This document shows positions 8,401-16,164 of a stretch of 49,825 bases of DNA, one piece after another (within the stretch, counting starts at the first letter, position 1; each line of letters begins with the position of its first letter). The stretch is from Methylolobus aquaticus. GTDB lineage: Bacteria > Pseudomonadota > Gammaproteobacteria > Methylococcales > Methylococcaceae. The stretch lies in NCBI GenBank assembly GCA_004168015.1, contig SEYW01000019.1, positions 1-49,825 of the forward strand, given 5' to 3'. The notes beneath the pieces are model-generated. The model worked only from the letters and a program-made list of their open reading frames with translations. It made no database searches and was not told where the DNA came from. The translations under genes and the position numbers were made by a program.

Positions 8401-9497
8401 TCTCGACCAATGTCGCCGCGGCCCGGGCCGAGATCCAGAGTCTGAACGGGGCCAATACCGCCAGTACTCATACGATTTACGTGCGCCGGGTTGAGGCCAA
8501 TGCCGCCGGTGGTGTGGTCGGCTGGAGTGCCCAGCGGTATGCACGCGGCGGTCCGGTAGCGCCCGGCTTCCCCCGGATGCGCGGCGGTTCGGTGCCGGGC
8601 TCCGGCAACCAGGATACAGTGCCCCGCACCCTCGACGCTGGTTCCTTCGTACTTCGTCGAGCCGCGGTCCGCCGGTACGGCAGCCCGACTTTGAGCCGCC
8701 TCGCCAACGGCGTCGCCCGCTTCGCGGCCGGCGGCACCGTCAACGCGAAGTTGCCCAAAGACAGTGACTCGCCCGCCCGCTCGTCACTGCCGAAGCAGAA
8801 CCGCGAAGCGGCCGAAGCGCTGCAGATGATCGAACTCGGGCTCAAGGGCATCGAGGGCTTCACCGGTCGCTTTCAGTGGGCCTACGGACCCTCGGCCGGT
8901 CTCAACTTCCGCGTCGACACGCTGGCCAACTATAACCGCCAGGCGCAGCAGGATCGGGAGCTCATCGCGGGGTTCATCCACCGCCCGCAGCTGACCTCCT
9001 ACGAGCAGGAGACGCTGGAACGCATTAAGGAGACTTGGCGGCTGGCGATGCGGGCGGCCTTGAATTGGGGCGACGATCTGGAACGCGGGGTGATCGATTA
9101 CCTGGACGAGCACCAGGCCGAGTTCTATGCCCGCGGCGGTATCGCCGGTTCCGATACCGTGCCGGCACTGCTGACCCCTGGGGAGTTCGTCGTCAACAAG
9201 TCGGCGGTGAGTCGGCTGGGTGTGGGGTTCCTGGAGGCCCTGAACAACCTCAGCCTGCCGGCCCGTGCCCTGGCGACGAACGTGCAAGGTTTCGCCGACG
9301 GCGGTTGGGTGCAACCGGCGGTGAGTCCCTCGAGCCTGTCCCGATCTGCACTCAGCGACCTGCCGGCGGCCACGCCCGCGCGCACCATCCGCGTGGAACT
9401 CGCGGCCGGTAACCGCACCGTGACCGCTACTGTCGACGCGCGTGACGAAGCCCGCTTGCTCGACCTGCTGAAAGCCGCCCAGTCCCGGACCACCTGA
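5460..9497 (+). CDS. Phage tail tape measure protein
   Basis: A 1345-residue protein that would set tail length and sit in the tail lumen. The N-terminal 300 residues (LVALEGSDEGLKRALRSAE, then QETATLYGKLQKAVRGLGL and GEEFNSVVENSPRLAQAL) match the conserved start of tape measure proteins. Hydrophobic helices lie at about 305-385; a very long coiled-coil region rich in Gln, Ala, Glu and Arg fills 430-1000. The C-terminal part has two Gly-rich boxes, YARGG...DTVPRTLDAGSFVLRR and YARGG...DTVPALLTPGEFVVNK, which are a tape measure hallmark. It is the longest gene of the module. At about 0.15 nm per residue the tail would be near 200 nm (a family rule, not a measurement). Confidence 0.92.
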   Translation: MPPNRISILVALEGSDEGLKRALRSAERSLGELSVSAKTAGEKATAGVAEVKAGMAAFGDQVNRAKGQLLAFLTISWAAGKVQEIVQVADAWNQMAARLKLATAGQREFSIAQRELFAIAQRIGVPLQETATLYGKLQKAVRGLGLEQQDALALTESISQALRISGASTAEAQAALLQFGQALAAGVLRGEEFNSVVENSPRLAQALADGLNVPIGRLRKLAEEGRLTADVVVRALMSQKDILAAEYAQLPQTVSQAFQRLSNAFGQWLNQVDTATGFTRSLAAALTSLSEHLDTVMAWLKRLAEVGLAVLIYRLLPALITAWETVGVAAVTAAHASAAAWLTVNQSLSAAVASLGVLRTAFATLGAFAVGWEIGTWLSEQFVVARRAGIAMVELLLKGFEQLQYRWEVFAALFTADRISEATRRHQVRLAEMNRIFAEMIADATKGTAAAQTAMTTAAATAEEITQRLAAVRQGTQESVGRGAEAVHAALDKLKTRLTTVEQTATQASQTANDATAKMAEGYRSLTSVVESTLQQQVAAVQARYAQEQAALETTRQSEAIKLTRSTQLLTDALAEQTRLRQQATADTLVLLEQESLARLEAARRHGVAEAEREANVQRVENEILATRRQTLLVAVAEYRQHIDALNAEANRHLSEIQRIEEQKRLLSLSTEERIREILRQGMSEAQALEDRKRQIAEYQAAARAQLAAGEFEQSRQFAQKALDLAAQVASSQASDARRSTEARRQSEQAATQAIALEAQSRDAYRRKEYATAVQLHRQAEALRTESAQKEREADQTAVVGKQQVNQAIGQIRTSEDLLRQALEGEARAHQTAAQTAVSARESIRQTLTATAAEIEQVTTRLRQGVTVTIDADTARFDQAIFALDRTLSEKGYLLAIQADLTQAERQLQDYAARLKAGETLPVDADVTKAQAALVRLKTYAEEHAEFELSVVTAKAETALSNVARQIQALSQLETESRHLVSTNVAAARAEIQSLNGANTASTHTIYVRRVEANAAGGVVGWSAQRYARGGPVAPGFPRMRGGSVPGSGNQDTVPRTLDAGSFVLRRAAVRRYGSPTLSRLANGVARFAAGGTVNAKLPKDSDSPARSSLPKQNREAAEALQMIELGLKGIEGFTGRFQWAYGPSAGLNFRVDTLANYNRQAQQDRELIAGFIHRPQLTSYEQETLERIKETWRLAMRAALNWGDDLERGVIDYLDEHQAEFYARGGIAGSDTVPALLTPGEFVVNKSAVSRLGVGFLEALNNLSLPARALATNVQGFADGGWVQPAVSPSSLSRSALSDLPAATPARTIRVELAAGNRTVTATVDARDEARLLDLLKAAQSRTT

Positions 9498-9501
9498 TCC
9501 G

Positions 9502-9909
9502 ATGAACCTGACCAACCTCGCCACCGGTAGCGTCCTGACACTGCCGGACGATCTGCTGTGGACGGACGAACACGCCTGGACGCCGGTCGTGGCGTCGACG
9601 GCCTACCTGCTGACCGGCGCGTTGCTGGTGCAGTCGGCGCGGCGCCAGGCCGGACGCCCGATCACACTGGTGGGACCGGTTGACATGGCCTGGGTCACGC
9701 GCGGCGTGGTGGACACGCTGCACGACTGGGCGGCCTTGCCCATGGGCGAAATATCCGGCCGCTTTGCACTCGCCTTCGCTGACGACCGCAGTTTCACCGT
9801 CGCCTTTCGCCACGCTGAGACAGCGATCGAGGCCGAACCGGTGCTTGGCTTTCCGGCCCGCTCGGCTGACGACTTCTACCGCCTCACGCTGCGGTTCCTC
9901 ACGCTCTGA
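9502..9909 (+). CDS. Phage tail protein, unknown role
   Basis: A 135-residue soluble protein beginning 4 bases after the tape measure stop. It has a hydrophobic beta core and a conserved-looking AWTPVVASTAYLLTGALLVQS segment without signal or membrane features. Its position directly behind the tape measure gene matches distal tail or baseplate components of siphophages, but no family can be named with confidence. The end sequence FYRLTLRFLTL suggests a beta-strand terminus. Expressed with the tail operon. Confidence 0.55.
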   Translation: MNLTNLATGSVLTLPDDLLWTDEHAWTPVVASTAYLLTGALLVQSARRQAGRPITLVGPVDMAWVTRGVVDTLHDWAALPMGEISGRFALAFADDRSFTVAFRHAETAIEAEPVLGFPARSADDFYRLTLRFLTL

Positions 9910-9929
9910 TCCCTCCGCAGGTTCCCCGT

Positions 9930-12900
9930 ATGCCTATTCTCACCGGCGACGTGAAGCTCGTCGCCTCCCAAGTGCTGTCCGATGTCGACGAGGGCGGCGG
10001 CGCCCCGACCGCGGTCGTGATCGAGGATGGTACCAGCAATGCGCTGTTCGAGGACATCTCGGAACTCGATCGCGCCGGCGGCCGGGTGAACCTCCGCAAG
10101 GTGTTCGCCAGCATTCAGACCGATACCACCGACACCTACCTCGGCGCCAATGTCATCGTCGCGGAGCCACCCAGCGATCCGCGCGTAGCCATCACCATTT
10201 TCTCGACCGACGCGGTGTTCGATCGTCGCACCGAGGCGCGCGACCGCATCGAGGCCTACCTGCACCGCGGCTCGTTGTGGGATGGCTACCTGCTGGAGAA
10301 CCACATCGCCGGCCAACGTTCGTTGCAGCTATTTCAGCGCGAAGGGGCGGAGCTGCCGGCGATCGGCAAGACGCTCTATTTGGTAGCCAACACCGGACTC
10401 GCGAACGAGCAGGCGCAATACGTGCGGGTCACCCGGGTGACGTCTGCCGTCCGGACCTTCTCCGCGCAGATGGGCAACGGCGTGATCGACTACACCGCCG
10501 CAGTGGTGACCTGCGAGTTGTCGGATGCGCTGCGCTACGACTTTCCCGGCTCACCACCGAGCCGCTTGTTCGCGGCCGAGACCGGCAAGACGCAGGTGCG
10601 CGAAACGGTGGTGACCGATGCCGCGCGGTACTGTGGCGTGGCCAAGACCACGACCGAGTCCCACCTCGGCGACATCGCCGTCGATGTCGGCAGCGTGTTC
10701 AGCGCGCTGGTGCCCTCGGCGCAAACCGAGACGCCGCTGGTCGATCTGACCGCCGGGGGCACCGCGCAGGCGCTGATTGCAGCCGGTACCAGCAATGTCT
10801 CCTACAGCACGTCCGCCACCTTCAACCCGGCCACGGTGCTGTTCGTCGGGAATGCCATTCTGCCGGGGTCGCTCAGTATCGCCGTCAGTGGCACCACACT
10901 GGTCGATCAGGGCGGGGATCTGCTCGACGGCGCCACGGTGGTCGGCACCGTGAGTTACGCCCGGGGCGAAGTGACGCTCGCCAGCAGCGCACCGACCTAT
11001 ACCGGCACGAAAACGATCTCCTTCCGGCCCGCGGCGGCCCCGCTCCGGGTCGCTGACACCGCCGGCATCCGGGTAAAACTCGAGAACCGCGCCTACAACT
11101 ACGTCCTGACCATCCTGCCGACCCCGGCCGCGGGAACGGTCCAGGTCAGCTACCGCGCCCAAGGCCAGTGGTACGACCTGCGCGACAACGGCGCCGGCGT
11201 GCTGAAAGGCAGTCGTCCGGAGTTCGGGGCCGGCACGGTCAGCTTCATCACGGGTACGGTCGCGGTAACTTTGGGCGCACTGCCGGACGTCGGTAGCGAG
11301 ATCGTCTATGCCTGGGGCACACCGGCCAACACGTTCAATCGCGCCGGAACCAGTATCACGCCGCCGGCCGTGGCAATGCAGTTGGCCCACGCCGGTGTCA
11401 CACCTAACTCGTTGACGATCAACTGGAACGACGGGTCGGCCCGCACGGCCACGGACAACGGCCAGGGCGCGCTCACGGGTCAGGCGACCGGCACCATCAA
11501 CTACCACACCGGGCTACTGGTGCTGGTGCCCACCGCGCTGCCGGCCGGCGGGCAGACCTACGGGATGACCTATACCTACGGCCCACCGGTGGAAGAACCG
11601 TTCCCCGCGCCGCTGCGCGATGGCGAGGGCGTGGTGACGCTGCAACTCGATGCGGAGGACCTGGTGCCGGGCAGTGTCGAGGTCGAGTGGAATCTGCTGC
11701 TCGATCTGGCGGAGTACCTGTCGACCACGCCGGCCGAACTGCAACTGATTCATCACGTTGATCCGAGCAAAGCGGTGCGGGATGACAGCGGTGGCGCGCT
11801 GAAAGACGCCAGTGGTCTGTCGTTCGGCTCGGTCAACTACGCGACCGGCGTCATCCGGCTGTGGCCGGATACGATCGTCAAGGTCCCGGTGGCGCGTTAC
11901 CAGGTGACGCCCATTGGCTTCACGGAGGGCGAAGAAGGCCCGGAGCCGGTCTACCGCAATATGTTCGCGCACTGGCGATACCTCGAGGCCGGGGCGGCTT
12001 TGCCGCTGGATGACACGGCGCTGGTCACGGTGCGCTATCGCAGCGAGGGGACTTCGAACGCCGCCACCGAGACGGTCACCGCTGGGAATCTCCAACTGGA
12101 TCTGACGCCCGGCTTCGCCGAACCGATCGTGCCAGGCAGTGTGAACTTCACCCTCGGCGGCAAGCGCTATTTCGATCGGTTGGGTAGCCTCTACTACGAC
12201 CTGAACCCGGTGACCGGCGCCGCTATGCTGGCCGGCGCGATCAACTACTCGACCGGGCTCGCGACGCTGAGCGGCTGGGTGCCGCAGGCCAGCAGTGCAG
12301 TCAGCCTGCAGGCCTTGCTCACGACTCTCGACGGCAACCCGGTCGACGAAGTGACGTTCCGGGTGCCCGCGGCGCCGGTGCGACCCGGCAGTCTGCAGCT
12401 GCTGGCAACGCGCTTGACGGGTGGCAGCATCAACGTCAGCGCGGATACGGGCGGCGTGATCGCGGGCACCGATGTGACCGGCAGCATCGACTACGCGACC
12501 GGCGTGGTCCGCGTGCGCTTCGGGCGTTGGGTCACCGCCGCCGGAAACGAAGGCCAGAGCTGGTACGACGCCGAGGCGGTGATCGACGGCCGGATCTTCC
12601 GGCCGGTGCCGGTATTCGCCGACACACTGCGTTACAACGCCGTCGCGTATTCCTACCTGCCGCTCGACGCCGACCTGATTGGCCTCGATCCGGTGCGCCT
12701 GCCGCAGGATGGCCGGGTGCCGATCTTTCGGGCCGGTGACTTCGCGGTGGTCGGCCATGCCGGGACGATCGGACCGCTGACCGTCTCGAACGGCCAGACG
12801 CTCAACTGCAGCCGCGTGCGGTTGTCGCGGGTGCGAATCCTCGGCGCCGATGCGAAGGTGATCGCTTCCGGTTATACGACGGACCTTGAGGCCGGCACCG

Positions 12901-13520
12901 TTACGTTCACCAACGTCAGCGGCTACGCGCAGCCGGTGACCGTCGAGCACCGCATCGAGGATATGGCGCAGCTCTCGGACGTGCAGATCTCGGGGCGGCT
13001 GACGTTCACCCGGGCGCTGACACACGCGTATCCGGTCGGTTCTTTCGTGTCTTCGGCGCTGGTCGCCGGTGATCTCAGGGCCTATGTCTCGACGCTGTTC
13101 GACCAGGCGACCTGGAACGGTACGTTCACCGATGCCCCGGTCGGCAGTGCCGCAACGGCGACCTACAACGATGTGCTGGCGCCGATCGTCGTCACCAACG
13201 CCGGGGCGATCACCGAACGCTGGGCGATCCAGTTCACCAACACCACCGCCTTCAACGTAATCGGTGAGCACGTCGGCGTCATCGCTGTCGGCTCGACCGG
13301 CACCGACACCGCGCCGCTCAATCCCGCGACCGGCAAACCGTACTTCACGCTGCCCGCGCTCGGCTGGGGCGCCGGCTGGGCCGCGGGCAACGTGCTCCTC
13401 TTCAACACGGTCGGCGCGCTGTTCCCGATCTGGGTGGTGCGGACCATCCAGCAGGGACCGGAGACGGTGGTCGAGGATGCCTTCACCCTGCTGATCCGCG
13501 GTGACGTGGATCGACCCTAA
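9930..13520 (+). CDS. Large phage tail/baseplate protein with repeated beta modules
   Basis: A 1196-residue structural protein. The start (MPILTGDVKLVASQVLSD, then ISELDRAGGRVNLRKVFAS) is of a type I associate with tail proteins of environmental prophages; the function is not established. From residue 339 on, a motif of the form G-x-I/V-x-Y/F-x-T-G-x-L/V recurs at 339, 435, 521, 633, 769 and 851, with a weaker copy at 989, each followed by beta-strands. This gives at least six Ig-like or beta-sandwich modules of about 80-135 residues. The protein lacks membrane segments and lies between tape measure and fibre-like genes, so a tail tip, baseplate or side fibre role is likely. Confidence 0.6.
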   Translation: MPILTGDVKLVASQVLSDVDEGGGAPTAVVIEDGTSNALFEDISELDRAGGRVNLRKVFASIQTDTTDTYLGANVIVAEPPSDPRVAITIFSTDAVFDRRTEARDRIEAYLHRGSLWDGYLLENHIAGQRSLQLFQREGAELPAIGKTLYLVANTGLANEQAQYVRVTRVTSAVRTFSAQMGNGVIDYTAAVVTCELSDALRYDFPGSPPSRLFAAETGKTQVRETVVTDAARYCGVAKTTTESHLGDIAVDVGSVFSALVPSAQTETPLVDLTAGGTAQALIAAGTSNVSYSTSATFNPATVLFVGNAILPGSLSIAVSGTTLVDQGGDLLDGATVVGTVSYARGEVTLASSAPTYTGTKTISFRPAAAPLRVADTAGIRVKLENRAYNYVLTILPTPAAGTVQVSYRAQGQWYDLRDNGAGVLKGSRPEFGAGTVSFITGTVAVTLGALPDVGSEIVYAWGTPANTFNRAGTSITPPAVAMQLAHAGVTPNSLTINWNDGSARTATDNGQGALTGQATGTINYHTGLLVLVPTALPAGGQTYGMTYTYGPPVEEPFPAPLRDGEGVVTLQLDAEDLVPGSVEVEWNLLLDLAEYLSTTPAELQLIHHVDPSKAVRDDSGGALKDASGLSFGSVNYATGVIRLWPDTIVKVPVARYQVTPIGFTEGEEGPEPVYRNMFAHWRYLEAGAALPLDDTALVTVRYRSEGTSNAATETVTAGNLQLDLTPGFAEPIVPGSVNFTLGGKRYFDRLGSLYYDLNPVTGAAMLAGAINYSTGLATLSGWVPQASSAVSLQALLTTLDGNPVDEVTFRVPAAPVRPGSLQLLATRLTGGSINVSADTGGVIAGTDVTGSIDYATGVVRVRFGRWVTAAGNEGQSWYDAEAVIDGRIFRPVPVFADTLRYNAVAYSYLPLDADLIGLDPVRLPQDGRVPIFRAGDFAVVGHAGTIGPLTVSNGQTLNCSRVRLSRVRILGADAKVIASGYTTDLEAGTVTFTNVSGYAQPVTVEHRIEDMAQLSDVQISGRLTFTRALTHAYPVGSFVSSALVAGDLRAYVSTLFDQATWNGTFTDAPVGSAATATYNDVLAPIVVTNAGAITERWAIQFTNTTAFNVIGEHVGVIAVGSTGTDTAPLNPATGKPYFTLPALGWGAGWAAGNVLLFNTVGALFPIWVVRTIQQGPETVVEDAFTLLIRGDVDRP

Positions 13521-13537
13521 GCTGCGAGATCCCTCTT

Positions 13538-14809
13538 ATGACGAACAAGGTCAAATGGTTCCACCAAGGCATGACCGGAGCCCCGGTGCTGACCAACACC
13601 TGGGGCAGCATGACGGCCTTGTTGGATGCCTGCCTGGTCAACGGCTTCAACCTGCAGACGGTCACCAGCCTCACGCGCGAGGGGAACATGGCTACGGCGA
13701 CGCTCAACTCGGGGCACGGGTTCATGGTCGATCAGGTGGTGCTCGTCGCTGGCTGCACGCAGCCGGAGTACAACGGCGAGTTCACGGTGACGGCAGTGAG
13801 CTCCAATACCGTGAGCTTCACGGTCAGCGGCGAGCCAGTCTCGCCCGCCACCACCAGCGGCACGATCACCGTGAAAGTTGCCCCGCTCGGGTTCGAGATC
13901 GTCTTCACCGGCACCAACAAGCGCGTCTACCGCAGCGCGAATCCGCTCTCCAACCGGCACTATCTCCGCGTCGACGACAGCCTGCCGACCGGCTACACCA
14001 CGACTTGGGCCAAGTTCGCGCGCGTGACCATCGCGGAAGGCATGAGCGACATCGACACCTTCGTCGGTGGTCGGGCGCCGTACGATCCTTCTGCACCGAC
14101 CAAGAACGAGATCCCGAGCGGCAGCGGCACGACAATGCTGGCCGGCTGGTTCAAGTGGTACTACGCCCGCTACACCTACGCCGAGAACAATGGCGACAAC
14201 GGCAACTGGTCACGGAGTTGGGTGCTGATCGGCGATGACCGCGGGTTCTTCCTGTCGAACTCGTCCGGCTTCTCGGGCGATTGGCGCGTGCTGCATGCGT
14301 TCACCGACTTCGACAGCTACAAGGCCGGTGACAACTACGCATCCTACCTGATCGCCTCGGAACGCTATCAGGCCGTCAACTATACCGGCGGCAGCTATCC
14401 CTACAACGATGCCTACTCGGCCCAGTCGCAGGACACCACCGGCAAGATCTGCATCCGCAACTACACACAACTCGGTGATCACTGCCGGCTCGGCATGCTC
14501 TCGCTGAACGACGGCAACAATCAGAACATCTCCGGGCGCTCGGCGAACATCCCGTTTCCCAATGGCCCTGACTACAGCCTGATCTTGCATCCGATCTATC
14601 TGCGCGAGACCAACGGTGGCCATCTTCGGGGTGTGTTGCCGGGCCAATTCTGGATCCATCAGAGTCAGCCTTACGCGCATCTCTCGGTGATCGACAACGT
14701 CCTCGGCTATCCCGGCCGAAAGTTTCTGATCGTGACGCTCAGCTCCTACTCCAGCGAGGCGAACAGCTGTGGCTTCGCCTACGACATCACCGGCCCGTGG
14801 CGACCCTGA
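13538..14809 (+). CDS. Phage tail tip/fibre-like protein
   Basis: A 423-residue soluble protein. The N-terminal 60 residues are helical and hydrophobic (MTALLDACLVNGFNLQTVTS), residues 65-125 look like a small Ig-like domain with Thr/Ser-Val strands, and the C-terminal 250 residues are rich in Tyr, Trp, Asn and Gly, a composition typical of host-binding or beta-rich tail tip parts. No catalytic motif was found. It starts 17 bases after the large baseplate-like gene and is followed at 3 bases by the next structural gene, consistent with one operon. Receptor binding is a reasonable guess only. Confidence 0.5.
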   Translation: MTNKVKWFHQGMTGAPVLTNTWGSMTALLDACLVNGFNLQTVTSLTREGNMATATLNSGHGFMVDQVVLVAGCTQPEYNGEFTVTAVSSNTVSFTVSGEPVSPATTSGTITVKVAPLGFEIVFTGTNKRVYRSANPLSNRHYLRVDDSLPTGYTTTWAKFARVTIAEGMSDIDTFVGGRAPYDPSAPTKNEIPSGSGTTMLAGWFKWYYARYTYAENNGDNGNWSRSWVLIGDDRGFFLSNSSGFSGDWRVLHAFTDFDSYKAGDNYASYLIASERYQAVNYTGGSYPYNDAYSAQSQDTTGKICIRNYTQLGDHCRLGMLSLNDGNNQNISGRSANIPFPNGPDYSLILHPIYLRETNGGHLRGVLPGQFWIHQSQPYAHLSVIDNVLGYPGRKFLIVTLSSYSSEANSCGFAYDITGPWRP

Positions 14810-14812
14810 GCC

Positions 14813-15769
14813 ATGGCCTACCCATTCGACGAAACGTTTGCCACGGGCATCCCATCCGGGTTCGGTGCCAATGGCGGTGGGGGCAGCATCACCGCCACGT
14901 GGAACGCCAGTGTGCAGGCAGTCGATCTGGTGTTTCCGGCGTTGCAGTCGTTCTGGAAGCTGACCGTCGTGCCGCAGGCGAGCGACTTCTGGTGCGAACT
15001 CGACCTCGAGATCCTGGCGGCAACGGGGAACCCGCACTTCGGGTTCTGGCTGTGGGATGGGGTTTTGACGTATGAAGGCCATCGGCTGTGCGTGCTGGAC
15101 AGCTATTGGACGCATTCGCGCTGGACCTACGGCGGCAGTGAATCAGAGCAAGTCTGCAGTGGCTATGCCGGCTGGGCGGTCGTCGGCGGCCGTCGCACGC
15201 TGCGACTGGACGTGCGGCGCAGTGCGAACGGACTCTGGCGCCAGCAACTGTCGGTCGACGGGATCGTCGTGTGGGCCGACTGGAAACGGTGGTACACCAC
15301 CTTCCAACCGGCAGTGTTCGGCCACGCCACGACGCTGCGGCTGCACCGCGCGGCGGGGGGCACACCGACCAGCCTGCCGGAAGCACCGCCGGTGGGCGCC
15401 CATGGCTTCACGCCGCAGCGGCTGCATCGCATCCTGGTGCCGGAGCATGCCGCGGCCTTGCGGTTTCTGCATCGCGGGCTGCGGCCACAGGCCATCCTCC
15501 GCAATCACTACTACGCCGGATCCTACCAGATCGCCGGGACCGTGAAAGAGAAGAACATCCCGGCCGATGTGCCGGTGTCGCGCCGGGTGCTGTTGTTCGA
15601 TGAGCGAGCGAATGTCGTGGTACGGGAAACCTGGAGCGACGCGGTGACGGGCGCGTATGCGTTCGAGCATCTGAATCCGGATATCCATTATCTGGTCATC
15701 GCCTACGACCACCGCCACAACTACCGCGCCGTGATTGCCGACAACCTGACCGCGGAGCCGATGCCGTGA
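14813..15769 (+). CDS. Phage structural protein, lectin-like front and carboxypeptidase-regulatory-like tail
   Basis: A 318-residue protein with a jelly-roll-like first half (residues 5-190, many Trp and Phe in strands such as DFWCELDLEILAATG and RRTLRLDVRRSANG) that resembles a laminin G/concanavalin-type sandwich. The second half (about 245-315) reads like a small beta-sandwich of the carboxypeptidase-regulatory type, with GAYAFEHLNPDIHYLVIAYD as its core strands. It is placed among tail tip genes, so carbohydrate binding at the host surface is possible. Its stop overlaps the GTG start of the next gene by four bases, suggesting translational coupling. Confidence 0.5.
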   Translation: MAYPFDETFATGIPSGFGANGGGGSITATWNASVQAVDLVFPALQSFWKLTVVPQASDFWCELDLEILAATGNPHFGFWLWDGVLTYEGHRLCVLDSYWTHSRWTYGGSESEQVCSGYAGWAVVGGRRTLRLDVRRSANGLWRQQLSVDGIVVWADWKRWYTTFQPAVFGHATTLRLHRAAGGTPTSLPEAPPVGAHGFTPQRLHRILVPEHAAALRFLHRGLRPQAILRNHYYAGSYQIAGTVKEKNIPADVPVSRRVLLFDERANVVVRETWSDAVTGAYAFEHLNPDIHYLVIAYDHRHNYRAVIADNLTAEPMP

Positions 15770-16155
15770 TCACTATCTCGACGGCCCTGAACGAGTACCG
15801 GCTGCAGGGGGTGATGGCGTTCCTGGCGCAGGGGTCCGAGGGTGCGCGGGCGGAAGTCTACGACGGGGTGCGGCCGGTGTTGGGCGGAGCGCCGTTGGGA
15901 AAGTTACTCGTGGCGATCATTCTGGCGGATCCGGTCGGGACGGTCGCCGAGGGTGTGCTGACGCTGACGCCGACCGCGGAAGTGATGATCACGGCCACCG
16001 GTCAGGCGACCTGGGCGCGGACCGTCAACGGTGAGGGTGCCGTGGCGTGGGACTGCGATGTGTCCGAGCTGAACGGGACCGGTGAGCTGCGCCTGCCGTC
16101 GACCACGCTGTATGCGGGAGGATTCACCCGGATCGTGTCCGGCGTCATTGCGTGA
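15766..16155 (+). CDS. Phage tail-region protein, unknown function
   Basis: A 129-residue protein that starts with GTG inside the stop of the gene before it (GTGA). It is made mostly of short beta-strands with no Cys pairs, signal peptide or membrane segment; TALNEYRLQGVMAFLAQG at the start is helical. Nothing in it identifies a family. Tight coupling to its neighbours makes a virion or assembly role most likely. Confidence 0.5.
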   Translation: MITISTALNEYRLQGVMAFLAQGSEGARAEVYDGVRPVLGGAPLGKLLVAIILADPVGTVAEGVLTLTPTAEVMITATGQATWARTVNGEGAVAWDCDVSELNGTGELRLPSTTLYAGGFTRIVSGVIA

Positions 16156-16164
16156 GGCCCGAGC

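Noticed and set aside
11514..13271. 585-codon open frame antisense to the large tail protein gene
   Set aside because: High-GC shadow frame; no motif, and the sense protein has clear repeated modules.
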